Assembly: GCF_035083965.1 (NCBI RefSeq)
Contig: NC_089739.1
Location: 9,164,001 to 9,228,000 of the forward strand
Direction: 5' to 3'
DNA from: Branchiostoma lanceolatum
Lineage: Eukaryota; Chordata; Leptocardii; Amphioxiformes; Branchiostomatidae
Length of the DNA: 64,000 bases
Shown: positions 25,701-33,412 of the stretch, in pieces
Layout: each line of letters opens with the position of its first letter
How positions within the stretch are numbered: the first letter of the stretch is position 1
The notes under the pieces: model-generated
Databases searched by the model: none
What the model was told of the DNA's origin: nothing
The model's input: the letters and a program-made list of their open reading frames with translations, nothing else
Position numbers and translations under genes: made by a program

Positions 25701-28201
25701 GCGGAATGCCAGTGCGAGGAGAACTACTGCAACACGGGGACATGTGCGTTTAGCGTCCAAGAGGAGCGACCAATATGCACGTAAGCGTCAAAATTATATC
25801 TAGTTTTACGTCCTCTCCTTGATAAGAGATGATAATCAACATAATCGTCTACAAAGCCGTTTTCGTCAAGTAAATATTTTAAGTCAATATTCAACTGAGT
25901 CAAACTTTAACAAGGTGAATTAAAGTGTTAGAAATACTAGTGCTCAATGTTTTACATACGTAAATACCATTTTAATTCAGACTCTATCTTCTAGAGTCTG
26001 CGATCGTGGTATGTCGAATAAGGATTTCAAAGAATTTTCAACTGATCCTAGAAAGTCAGTTTGGTCGAAAATCAATGACTTTTACATTGTGTTGTGCCGT
26101 GCTTCGTCGAGTTGTGTTATGAGAGACAGAGAGTTTAAGATTTGACCATTGACTGCCTCTTGCCCCATGTACAGCTGCCCAGCAGAGCAGGGCTCCTGGT
26201 ACAGCGGGGAACGCTGTCAGATCAGTTTGACCCTAGCGCACGTGATCGGTATTGCAGCAGGCTGTGTGGGCGCGGTGTTAGTGATCATCCTTTTCGTGGT
26301 TGTATGTATGGCCAAAAGGTCCAGGCGTACGGCAAAGAAAGGAATGAGGTAACGTTAGCTTTGGTTTCCCATGACAGACATTTTACTTGAAACATTGGCA
26401 TGTAAGGGATGTGAATTGTATGTGCAATTCTTATGTTTTTTTATTCATTTAAACAACAAAGTACAGCCGTAACAAAAACAGAAACAATTACAATGCAGTG
26501 GTGCCTTACCCCTTACAGTATGTTATTAGTAGTATTTTGTTTTCGCTGAAGAATATTGATAAAAGCCATTGTCATTGCAGCGAAGATGAAAACGAAAATT
26601 TCTGATCAAAACTACTTATTCATACCTATTTTCCTACCTGCAGCTAACAATCTGGCATTATTTATAATCAGGATTTATATACATTCACGTTTACGTTTCG
26701 TCATCTGTCACCTTCCTCAAGAAAATATTGACCGGTACTATTCCGTTTGGGGCTGCATTGTTAGCAGCGACACCTAGCTGCAGTGTGGAATAGTACCAGT
26801 CAGTGTTGATCCAAAGAAGGTGATAGACGGTCAACGAAACGTCGGATGTTGATTGTACATAGATACTGGTTGTGAATAAAAAAGATGTGTTATCCAACGA
26901 TCTGAAACCTTTTGGTTATTGGGTTTACATAAAACGTGAAAATACTGTTGTAGGTACAGGGTTCATTCACCAGGAGTCACCCTGGAGAACTTCTACGCTA
27001 CCTCAGAGACCTGGCAACCCCTGGGTGGTCTCCCGGTCACTGATCTGGATGAAGACCTTCCACCTGTGGTAAACGAACATTTTCATGCCTCATCGAGCTG
27101 TAATCTAACGTTGCAGACAGCTATTTTCTAAACTCTAGTTCTATGGTGTGTAGAGTGCAACAAACATTACGTACGGACTATAACCTAACACATAGCTTTA
27201 TACATATAAAACTTGATTTGCCGTTTCCCTAGCAGTCAATTTGGCTTCCGTTCTTCTTGATGTTTGAACGTTGAAAATTCGGACTTAAATTGTCTTCTGT
27301 TGTTGTTGTCATTTGAGATTGACGGTGTTAACAGCTATAAAATGCAACATTGATAAACCACGACTTAAATGATTCATCTAAATGTTCTATAAATTTGTTG
27401 TTTGAAGAAGGCAAACATCGTTCGGCGTTTTTTTTCAAAGGACAATGTTCAAATTTTGAAACTGAACATTTGTCGATTATCCCGAATTTTCATATTTAGG
27501 ATTGATGATAACAATTGATGTTTTTCTTAGCCTGTAGATGCAGATGTATTACCACCTATATACACGGACTCCTTAAGAGCTAGGGGAAGATCTTTCTGGA
27601 ACCCCAGTGTTGAGAACGTGCCATCCGGAGAGGTAGGTTACTTTCAGCTCAAGTAGGGCTATTTTGGCGGTCCGACACCAAACTAGCTAAGCAATCGCCG
27701 GGAGATAAACGTTTAGATAAAGATGTCTTGCTTCCTATTCCTCTGTACTTATGATAACTTCATTTTCTAATTCTTCATACATTTTCCAACTATTGTTATC
27801 TTTTTTTCATGGTCTAATTGGTACAAGTACAGTAGCTGAAAGGCATACGTCATTCCATGCTTTATCATATGCCTATAAACTGTATGTAACAAGAAAGATG
27901 AAGGTACAATTTTGTTTTTTTCGCTCTTGGTATCACTCTCTGACTACTGCATTTTTTATTCAGTTTAAGATTCCTCGCCCATCTGTGAGGGATCCGGTTC
28001 CTCCTAAAGACGACAAAAGTGACAAGTTTGTCCAGGTGGGTTTCATCTTTTGACACTGCGTTGTCGATAAGTGACATTCTTCTTTTGTTTCCAAAACTAA
28101 CTTTGTTTCTTTTTTTAACACTTGTTACATCTATGTTGTTTTATAACAATTCTAAACTATGGTTCTTTCGTTTTTTAAAGACGTTTGAGTTCAAGTTCTG
28201 A
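2..28201 (+). CDS. Large EGF/NIDO/AMOP/VWD/SEA mucin-like membrane protein (5' end outside window)
   Basis: One spliced gene, 53 exons traced: 2-95, 597-713, 1230-1340, 1958-2071, 2651-2767, 3260-3373, 3672-3803, 4259-4401, 4961-5143, 5512-5676, 5990-6410, 6545-6688, 7138-7257, 7557-7765, 8069-8156, 8630-8803, 9203-9316, 9693-9950, 10388-10543, 10933-11123, 11579-11759, 12216-12341, 12916-13041, 13788-13907, 14533-14778, 15212-15340, 15702-15824, 16109-16237, 16480-16602, 17088-17204, 17589-17717, 18057-18182, 18605-18730, 19190-19318, 19790-19912, 20158-20280, 20697-20819, 21330-21569, 21995-22117, 22615-22737, 22950-23072, 23368-23490, 23609-23677, 23944-24059, 24477-24535, 24890-25071, 25609-25780, 26175-26348, 26467-26517, 26954-27068, 27531-27632, 27964-28035, 28181-28201. 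All junction phases match and the total is a multiple of three, giving 2442 residues plus stop. NIDO-AMOP-VWD is the MUC4 and invertebrate mucin-like core. The SEA domain and long EGF array make the architecture unusual. Likely a cell-surface glycoprotein; function is inferred. The small exon 26467-26517 and the weak SEA exon 24477-24535 are the least certain. Confidence 0.88.
148..269. repeat. Foldback (MITE-like) element in the first intron
   Basis: Left arm 148-202 pairs with right arm 211-269 with few mismatches (CCGCTGGCTCAATCTTTT against its complement). A related copy is at 35104-35210. Confidence 0.75.
973..1028. repeat. Perfect 22-bp stem hairpin
   Basis: TTAGATGGATAAAATGGCAC plus AG at 973-994 is the exact complement of 1007-1028, with a 12-base loop. 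Located in an intron. Confidence 0.9.
1385..1529. repeat. Inverted repeat, probable Penelope-related terminus
   Basis: Arms 1385-1416 and 1499-1529 (TTGGACTTACCGAAATTTTC and its complement) enclose a GTGGATTGCTTGACAAAG segment that also occurs near 19420 and, inverted, near 24225. Confidence 0.6.
4259..6250 (+). CDS. NIDO domain exons of the mucin-like gene
   Basis: Exons 4259-4401, 4961-5143, 5512-5676 and the first part of 5990-6410 encode an extracellular NIDO (nidogen N-terminal-like) domain. Visible family hallmarks are FPYGEEQGD at the start, then [17 protein letters not shown], the PFWxDVDL-type segment read here as [11 protein letters not shown], the [13 protein letters not shown] strand with the phase-0 intron inside it, and the closing GYNSANG and [12 protein letters not shown] motifs. 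Intron phases inside the domain are 0-0-0, unlike the phase-1 EGF exons around it. NIDO followed directly by AMOP and VWD is the arrangement of MUC4 and its invertebrate relatives. Confidence 0.88.
4610..4673. repeat. (TA)n microsatellite
   Basis: Nearly uninterrupted TA for 64 bases inside the NIDO intron. Confidence 0.95.
4731..4792. repeat. (CT)n microsatellite
   Basis: About 30 CT units with one interruption, followed by a short TA run. Confidence 0.95.
6251..7257 (+). CDS. AMOP domain exons of the mucin-like gene
   Basis: The 3' part of exon 5990-6410 plus exons 6545-6688 and 7138-7257 encode an AMOP (adhesion-associated) domain. It starts with [10 protein letters not shown] and a CPCTLLQAL segment, continues with a CCYKFLAL cysteine pair, and ends with [20 protein letters not shown]. 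The paired cysteines and the Trp/Tyr spacing are typical of AMOP. The domain sits between NIDO and VWD exactly as in MUC4, SUSD2-like and Mesh-like proteins. Confidence 0.85.
7557..9950 (+). CDS. von Willebrand type D domain exons with GDPH motif
   Basis: Exons 7557-7765, 8069-8156, 8630-8803, 9203-9316 and 9693-9950 encode a VWD domain and its C-terminal extension. It opens with [19 protein letters not shown]; the GDPH tetrapeptide is at 7568-7579. The chain proceeds through GEFSLVK, a beta-rich middle and the TRGLLGVWN closing motif typical of VWD. In MUC4 the GDPH is a known autocatalytic cleavage site, so proteolytic processing here is plausible but inferred. The last exon adds an acidic region with two cysteines that ends in a phase-1 junction. 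Confidence 0.88.
7786..7885. repeat. GC-rich imperfect palindrome in a VWD intron
   Basis: GTATCACCCGAGGTACCAGC with CGACCGCGGGT pairs imperfectly with ACCCGCGGGCTGGGACCGAG and AGTGATGC. Probably a small foldback insertion. Confidence 0.5.
10388..11759 (+). CDS. Cadherin-like segment and two EGFs after VWD
   Basis: Exons 10388-10543 and 10933-11123 encode a beta-sandwich-like segment beginning [15 protein letters not shown]. It contains [13 protein letters not shown] and TGLLRWTPN, which resemble dystroglycan-type cadherin-like repeats (DxxDxxxxY then G-L-x-W-x-P). The chain then runs into [10 protein letters not shown], the start of an EGF whose second half ([12 protein letters not shown]) lies in exon 11579-11759; a second EGF (DECEEDPC onward) completes that exon. 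The 11760 donor is GTCAGT, slightly off consensus. The cadherin-like assignment rests on pattern only. Confidence 0.75.
12216..23490 (+). CDS. Calcium-binding EGF array (21 exons, 23 domains)
   Basis: Twenty-one consecutive exons, all flanked by phase-1 introns, encode fibrillin-like EGF domains that mostly begin D(V/I)(D/N)EC or DEDEC. Most carry CxNTxGSFxCxC cores; the Asn/Asp in that core is the usual beta-hydroxylation position. Exons 14533-14778 and 21330-21569 each encode two domains. Exon 17589-17717 is divergent: it lacks the Asp-x-Asp/Asn-Glu calcium motif and is probably a non-calcium EGF. Exons 20158, 21995 and 23368 are near-copies of each other, as are 22615, 22950 and the second domain of 21330, showing recent tandem duplication. 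Confidence 0.9.
14220..14460 (-). repeat. tRNA-derived SINE, family A, copy 1
   Basis: Intronic. An inverted B box (GGAATCGAACCAATG) near 14420 and the family-A body (GGTATTGGACGGCGGATACC, CACCTGGGTGAAGTGAGGAA) identify it. Confidence 0.7.
18290..18480 (+). repeat. SINE family B tail copy
   Basis: Shares CGAAAAGAGTAGGGGTCC, GTGTGAGTGGATCAAA and AAAAGGCGGT with 50838-51190, but the tRNA-like head is lost. Intronic. Confidence 0.6.
22153..22247 (+). repeat. Dispersed repeat D (GAAACGTCTGACTG / GTTGCTTGAGTAACT family)
   Basis: Shares GCGGATGCTATCTGACACG, GTCTGACTGTTTCCAAATTT and TATCCAGTTGCTTGAGTAAC with copies at 10694-10915, 24574-24645 and 43178-43262 (plus), and 41503-41540 and 62886-63034 (minus). 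Probably the 3' tail of a retroelement. Confidence 0.7.
23609..25071 (+). CDS. Thr/Pro linker and SEA domain exons
   Basis: Exon 23609-23677 encodes a 23-residue Ala/Thr/Pro linker (candidate O-glycosylated stalk). Exons 23944-24059, 24477-24535 and 24890-25071 encode a SEA domain of about 119 residues. After a [11 protein letters not shown] first strand come an ELSSQLKTS helix and a [15 protein letters not shown] hairpin. This matches the FRPGSVVV hairpin of MUC1-type SEA domains, where autoproteolysis occurs between Gly and Ser (here 24896/24897). The second helix ([15 protein letters not shown]) and last strand ([10 protein letters not shown]) are also present. The intron before 24890 splits the Phe codon just ahead of the cleavage hairpin. 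Confidence 0.8.
25210..25370. repeat. Imperfect (TG)n microsatellite
   Basis: About 160 bases of TG repeats with many substitutions, in the intron after the SEA domain. Confidence 0.9.
25609..28201 (+). CDS. Juxtamembrane EGF, transmembrane helix and cytoplasmic tail exons
   Basis: Exon 25609-25780 and the start of 26175-26348 encode a cysteine-rich EGF-like segment. A hydrophobic helix follows at 26242-26307 ([12 protein letters not shown] then [10 protein letters not shown]) with a basic stop-transfer run, KRSRRTAKK. The tail is spread over 26467-26517, 26954-27068, 27531-27632, 27964-28035 and 28181-28201. It contains tyrosines in NNYNAVVPY and ENFYATSE, a PPIY motif (27552-27563; PPxY, WW-domain ligand consensus) and ends EFKF, a Phe-x-Phe C-terminus fitting a class II PDZ ligand. 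The motifs are consensus matches only. Type I membrane topology is well supported. Confidence 0.82.
26694..26896. mobile_element. Inverted repeat plus GAAACGTC tail, Penelope-like terminus
   Basis: Arms 26694-26743 and 26787-26842 are imperfect complements (CGGTACTATTCC against GGAATAGTACC). They are followed by CGAAACGTCGGATGTTGATTG and GTGAATAAAAAAGATG, a type of 3' end often seen next to Penelope-like copies. Confidence 0.5.
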
Positions 28202-29170
28202 ACAACAGCTAGCGTGAACAGCGGGAACCTGGAACCAATGGATAGCTCGATGGTTATAAACCGTTAGTCTGGCAGTACCCGCTTAAATACTTTAGGTCAT
28301 GTTTAAACTATGCACAGTGTGATAAATTGTGGATAAAGGGTCAAAGTTAGGGGCCCCTGCGACATTAGCAAAACATGTCTACTCAAGAACCGTTAACAAG
28401 TTAGGGGCGTTCATATTTGATCTAACGCATGCGCAGTTCAAACCAGGAACTAGCTTATTGTATAGGTAACCGTGATGATAATGTCAAAATAGCAACCCGT
28501 GAATCACTAATAAGATAACACAACTAAACCGGTGTTAGTAACATAGCATTACTATAGTAAACATGTAAAGAATACTAGTACCTAACATGTATAATTGGGT
28601 TTGTACAAAGATGTATACATTATAAAATGAGTTCAGTTATTTCAGCCCATAACTATTAATACGTACGTTTGTCTGACGGTATGTATCGTTTCTTGCAGAT
28701 TTGTTTTATTTCATTTACAAAGAAATGCGCTTTTAAAAAGCCACTACCATGAATGTATCGATAACAATAAATAATACCAACGATAGGGATACATTTTAAT
28801 GTAATACTATTAATAGACATTGGATTGAATTGCATTCAAGAGTTTCTTGATCTACGCCATATACCTGTTTGTAAGTCTAGGAGGTGTACAGATAGTCAGA
28901 ACTTCTAAGACGATATTTGTTTTATGGAAAATAAACAGGCTTGGAGTATATAGTATTATCTATATACATGCACCTGATTCGTTTCTTTGCTTTTCGTACT
29001 TAATCTCCTTTAGATTTTTAGGCTGCTTTATTCACTTAGTATACATAATATTTTTGTGTGGAGACCATTCCTAGCGAATAAGCTATTTTCAAAATTACAC
29101 GGCAAATTTAATACACATATCAGCTGTCCTGTATCCGAAGTGCATTATATTATCCACATATGTAGGGTTA
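28202..29170. other. Convergent 3' intergenic region
   Basis: No coding exon seen. It holds the 3' UTR of the mucin-like gene (AATAAA at 28766-28771, another at 28930-28935) and, from the other side, the 3' UTR of the zinc-finger gene (AATAAA on the minus strand at 29032-29027, about 140 bases past its stop). The two transcripts may end within a few hundred bases of each other or overlap. Confidence 0.6.
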
Positions 29171-30055
29171 CTAATCACAGTCATCAGCAGTATGTCTGAT
29201 AATGACGTGCTCGTCTAATTGATATTTATGAGCGGTAGTATAATCACACTTATCACATTTGTAGGCTCTCTCACGTATATGTTTTCTCATATGTCGGGCT
29301 AAGTCAGCCTTTTTAGCCGTCTTGTATATACACTCCCCGCACATGTAGGGTTTCTCATTGGTGTGTTTTAGCATGACGTGTTGGTCTATGTGGCCTTTCT
29401 GTGTGGCGGAATAGTCACACTGGTCACATTTGTAGGGTTTCTCGCCCGTGTGTTTTCTCATATGTACTGAAAGGTGAGATTTAGAAACCGCTCTGTAATC
29501 GCACTCTATACACATGTAGGGCGTCTCTCCGGTGTGTTTTATCATATGTTGCGTTAAGTTCGACTTGTTAGCTGTACTGTATCCACATTCCACACACACG
29601 TGGGGTTTCTCACCCGTGTGTTTAACCATGACGTGTCGGTCTATGTTGCATTTCTGTGTAGCAGAATAGTCGCACCGGTCACATTTGTACTGTTTTTCAC
29701 CAGAATGTTTTCTCATATGTCTGGACAGATGAGACCTATAAGCTGTTCTGTATCCACAGTCGTGACATACATAAGGAGTCTCCATGTTGGATTTCCCCAT
29801 AAGTGTATTCCCTTCTTCACAAGGAACCTGTACATGTGGCGGTGATGAGACTCCTTCGCCAGACTGGGCGCAGTCTTCGCCACCTGTTTTAATGCGAAGA
29901 ACGTCCTTGTCCTGTTGCCGTCCCTCATCTGTTTGCCCATGACTATCACTGGTATCGTTCCCACGATGTCCAGTAGGAGGGCCTTGAACATCAGGTCCAC
30001 AGGTCGACTCGTCCATTTCTGATACGACTGTTTCGGGAATGTAGAAAATTGACAT
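29171..30055 (-). CDS. C2H2 zinc-finger protein, seven fingers
   Basis: Encodes 294 residues when started at the ATG at 30055 (MSIFYIPETV). An acidic, Gly/Asp/Ser-rich N-terminal region of about 110 residues precedes seven tandem C2H2 fingers running to the C-terminus. Linkers are TGEKP or close variants between most fingers. Fingers 1, 3, 4 and 6 have H-x3-H; fingers 2, 5 and 7 have H-x4-H. The DYSATQK helix type recurs in fingers 2 and 5, and a related DYTTAHK in finger 7. The family acts as sequence-specific DNA-binding nuclear protein; the target is unknown. The frame stays open to an upstream ATG at 30118, but that would translate a poly-C tract. A polypyrimidine run followed by an AG acceptor at 30061-30062, plus a strong donor at 30951-30956, supports a spliced 5' UTR and the later start. 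Confidence 0.88.
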   Translation of the reverse strand: MSIFYIPETVVSEMDESTCGPDVQGPPTGHRGNDTSDSHGQTDEGRQQDKDVLRIKTGGEDCAQSGEGVSSPPHVQVPCEEGNTLMGKSNMETPYVCHDCGYRTAYRSHLSRHMRKHSGEKQYKCDRCDYSATQKCNIDRHVMVKHTGEKPHVCVECGYSTANKSNLTQHMIKHTGETPYMCIECDYRAVSKSHLSVHMRKHTGEKPYKCDQCDYSATQKGHIDQHVMLKHTNEKPYMCGECIYKTAKKADLARHMRKHIRERAYKCDKCDYTTAHKYQLDEHVIIRHTADDCD

Positions 30056-30074
30056 TTCAACTATGTAGGCACAG

Positions 30075-30092
30075 TGGGGGGGGGGGGGGGGC
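30075..30092. repeat. Homopolymer G tract (C on the zinc-finger strand)
   Basis: A run of 17-18 G. It lies within the proposed 3' splice-site polypyrimidine tract of the zinc-finger gene; if translated it would encode the Pro run of the longer ORF. Confidence 0.85.
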
Positions 30093-30217
30093 GTTAAAAA
30101 AGACCTCTCTTCTGCCATACTAGTTGTTGACCCACAAATTTCTTGAATTAGGTGAAAAATCCAAGCACGTTATTTCCTATTTTTCTCTAATATTTCATTT
30201 CGTCCTTACACTGTACT

Positions 30218-30263
30218 AATCAATCAATCAATCAATCAATCAAGTAATCAATCAATCAATCAA
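30218..30263. repeat. (ATCA)n microsatellite
   Basis: About eleven tetranucleotide units with one interruption. Confidence 0.9.
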
Positions 30264-30457
30264 AATCCGTGGTCTCGGTAGGACATAATTATCTGTAGCA
30301 TTCTGTCTCATAGTCCAAATGATAAAATATAATGGCATAATCTTGCCTCACTAACAAATAAGCTTTGAAAAATATTCAAAGCCCCCGTCTACATGCAAGG
30401 TTATCCGACTCCGATTTGATGCTGGTGCGAGGTGTCAGAGACGAAATTATTATAAAG

Positions 30458-30870
30458 TGCGTAGAAATCCCAAGGTGTGCGCTATAATGAATTGGGCGGG
30501 CGGGCAGCACTCTAAGCACCGTAGGGATAGCAGCGAGCTCACGGTGGTGTGATAACCAGGCTAAGCCCACGATCAATACGCACAGCTATAATCGGCTGTC
30601 TAAAATAGCCTAGGCCAATTCGAATAGCAGGACTGAGGTCGCCGGTATATACTAACATAGCCTGCTTGAGGCAACCATTCTTAGAAGTGCTCTACATGCA
30701 CCGATCCTTACAATAGGCCTTTTTCTGACAGCAAATATTTCCAGTCAGCGTCTCTGGCGGCCAGTAGAGAGCGAAGTAATTGAAACCGACATCGTAAAAA
30801 TTCCCCGACGTGCACTATTGGCCTGGGCGGGCGGGCAACACTACAGGCACCGTAGAGATACCAGGGAAAT
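30458..30870. repeat. Diverged direct repeat pair
   Basis: 30458-30540 and 30787-30870 share a GGGCGGGCGGGCA core followed by a CACCGTAG-GATA block at the same spacing. This suggests two copies of a GC-rich interspersed element. Confidence 0.6.
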
Positions 30871-30950
30871 TCCGATGATATATTACTAGGCTGTTACATG
30901 CCCTCAAATCGTCCACCATTGTACAAACACGTTCCAATAAGCAAATGCAG

Positions 30951-31060
30951 TCTTACCTGTTAGTTTATGATGCCCCCAAACGTTAGAATTCTTGAAATAT
31001 GTTCATATATCGGCAGATTTTAGCAGACGGTGTGAAACGATGTGAAAACAAGATGGTGGG
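30951..31060 (-). other. Candidate 5' UTR exon of the zinc-finger gene
   Basis: On the minus strand a consensus donor (CAG followed by GTAAGA; intron side 30951-30956) could join to the acceptor at 30061-30062, just upstream of the zinc-finger start codon. The upstream boundary is not visible. An AAGATGGTGGG element (about 31050-31060 on the plus strand) resembles a YY1-type promoter site. Prediction only. Confidence 0.4.
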
Positions 31061-32524
31061 AATACGGATTGCGGGTGAAAGGTCAAAGTTGATAAACCTG
31101 ATTATCCACTTAAATGTAGGTCAAACCGCAGACTCAGGTCACCGATGAACGAATGTCTTCAACTTCTGTCCCTCGACTGGGGGATGGTAAAACAAATGTT
31201 ATCTATTTCCTTATTTTGGTATTTCTTCATTTCCTTATTTTTCTTTATTTCTTTGTTCAATCTCTTTCACCCCCAGCCACCATGTGAGTGCATGAATGGT
31301 AGATGAGTTGCTTTTGTGGATGATTTCTTCTGACGGAGTTGTAAAAAAGAAGGTGTGTTTTACATGCATAATGCCTCTACCTTCAGTATTGTAAACGACT
31401 GTGCATGTAACGAATGGCAAAGTCCTAGAATATGATGCCAGTTTTGTGTGAATTTTTACCGATAGAAAAACGAAAAAAGATACATGCAATTTTGCACAAA
31501 CGTAAAATCTTCTGGATACGACATTGCGCTGACAAACATGTACCAGTCTACACATTCAGTTTAAGTTCAGTGATCTTTAATTCAACAATGCCATAAACTA
31601 AAAGAGCATCCTAAGTCTGTCGTGATATAATGTGCAGACATTCTTCGCAGGTTTGAAAAAAAAAAAAGGTTCAAATCCATTGTCGAGGCCATTCTGATCC
31701 ATGTACCAAATTTTAAACAAAGTTACCCCAACCAATAATAGTCTACCAATGGATTTTGTTCAGATTTCAAATGCTTGAGTCTTCTCTACTACTATTCCTC
31801 CTGATAGGATATGCATCAACGGCCCATATTAGCATTTTTTAAATGTATTTTTACAATGAACATTGTTTCAACTTATTTCAACATGTACTGGTATCGATAT
31901 TATTGTGTCATATTGAAAAGCCCTACTTTCGACTTCCTACTTGAGCTGCAATTCTGTACACACTGTACTCCTGATTTTACATGATACATCACTTCGCAAA
32001 TAAATAAAATATATTAGCACACAACTTGTACAATCAGCATCACAGCTTCAGTTTAATATCACCTAAACACATTACAGAGGACCTATCAGTCAATTCTACA
32101 GACATTTAACCCTAGTAGCTTAAACAACTTTTCCATTTTCAATTCCATTTATACAGTATCATTTACCTTATATATCGATGTTTTGTTGCTAACAAGAACC
32201 TTCCAGTCACACGACTATTTGATTCAGCATTTGTCATTGAACAATGAAGACAGAATTATTGTAGATACTCTCTGTTTTCCTCTGTCATTAAAGGAATTTC
32301 TGAATTTTGTATGGGCGTTTCGAATCGGAACGACTTGTCATGTCGCCATCTTGGATCTGTCAACCCAACCAAATGGTGGTGCAATATTCAAATACTTCAC
32401 TGTGACGTGCAAACTATTGCTTTATATACCGGTGGTAGACTGAATGATACATGTGATTTCTATAATATATATTTGTCATCTACTATTAATCATTCAATGA
32501 TTTGTTGCGTGCCGTTTACCAAAA

Positions 32525-33412
32525 TTACTTCCGAAAGACGAAGACAGTCTTCGACTGCCCACATGTACTTTTCTGATCATGTTTGGTTTTGGCGAGAGTT
32601 GGGGAGCTGGTTGTATCTATTTCAGCATAACTGTCGGTTTCTTTCCTTGATTTGGTGAGGGGGGCAGGAGGATTTGGTGTAGTAATGGGATAATGTTTGG
32701 GCTTGTCAGTAGAGCTGGTGGCAGTCGTTTTGTCTGAATTTGCGAGGCAGACGGGCAAGCTTACTTTGTCTATTGTGACGTCTTTGAGCTGTTCAGGACT
32801 GGCACATTTAGGAAGACCAACTATAAAACCATGATAGAGAGCTGTCTTTCCCAAGTCGATTGAGCAAGTGAACGGAAAACACTGGCGATACACACGCACC
32901 ATTTTTGCCAGCCAGGCCAGGTGACAGTCGCAGTGAAAGGGGTTGCCTTGTATGAACATGGAGTTTATAGCCACGTCTGTCTCAGAGAACGTCAAGAGCT
33001 TATTGTAGGCTAGATTTACGTAGTTCAGATACTTCAGGCGGCCAATTGCCAGGTCGAGTCTAACAGTGGACAACTGATTATGCGACAAATCGAGTTTCAC
33101 AATGAACTCGGTGTGTTGACTGAGGGACTCCCAATTGAATTCTGTGATGAGGTTATGGCTGAAATCCAGCAAATTGACAGAAGAAAATTTGGATAAGTCG
33201 GTGATGGAGGTTATTTGATTTTGCTTGAGGAAGACTTTGGTGACCATACGGGGTGGAGTAGCAGGTAGGCTGGTTATGTTGGAATTTGGGCACTTAATTT
33301 CAGTCATGGGCCCATAATTGACATAACAATCGGGTGGAAACGATTCACTTGTTCTCGCACAAGTTACCAGTGTCACAAGAATGACATAGCTGAAATATGT
33401 CATGATCATCAA
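32525..33412 (-). CDS. Leucine-rich-repeat protein with signal peptide
   Basis: Single-exon ORF of 295 residues. Residues 1-24 form a signal peptide (MMIMTYFSYVILVTLV, then ARTSES). An LRR N-terminal cap (CYVNYGPMTEIKC) is followed by about four leucine-rich repeats (for example VNLLDFSHNLIT, VKLDLSHNQLS and LNYVNLAYNKL). The LRR C-terminal cap begins NPFHCDCHLAWL. A Thr/Ser/Pro/Lys-rich tail of about 70 residues follows, and no transmembrane segment is seen before the stop. The protein is either secreted or continues into an unseen exon: a weak donor-like GTAATT overlaps the stop region. Extracellular recognition or adhesion is the common LRR role; the partner is unknown. Confidence 0.85.
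   Translation of the reverse strand: MMIMTYFSYVILVTLVTCARTSESFPPDCYVNYGPMTEIKCPNSNITSLPATPPRMVTKVFLKQNQITSITDLSKFSSVNLLDFSHNLITEFNWESLSQHTEFIVKLDLSHNQLSTVRLDLAIGRLKYLNYVNLAYNKLLTFSETDVAINSMFIQGNPFHCDCHLAWLAKMVRVYRQCFPFTCSIDLGKTALYHGFIVGLPKCASPEQLKDVTIDKVSLPVCLANSDKTTATSSTDKPKHYPITTPNPPAPLTKSRKETDSYAEIDTTSSPTLAKTKHDQKSTCGQSKTVFVFRK

Larger units (their letters stand above)
30118..32524. other. Intergenic region between zinc-finger and LRR genes
   Basis: No exon recognised apart from the possible zinc-finger 5' UTR near 30957. It holds an (ATCA)n repeat and a diverged direct repeat (30458-30540 and 30787-30870). The rest is AT-rich with only short, unsupported ORFs. Confidence 0.6.

Noticed and set aside
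30056-30118. N-terminal extension of the zinc-finger ORF
   Set aside because: Encodes the poly-C tract and overlaps a good splice acceptor; the later ATG at 30055 is preferred.
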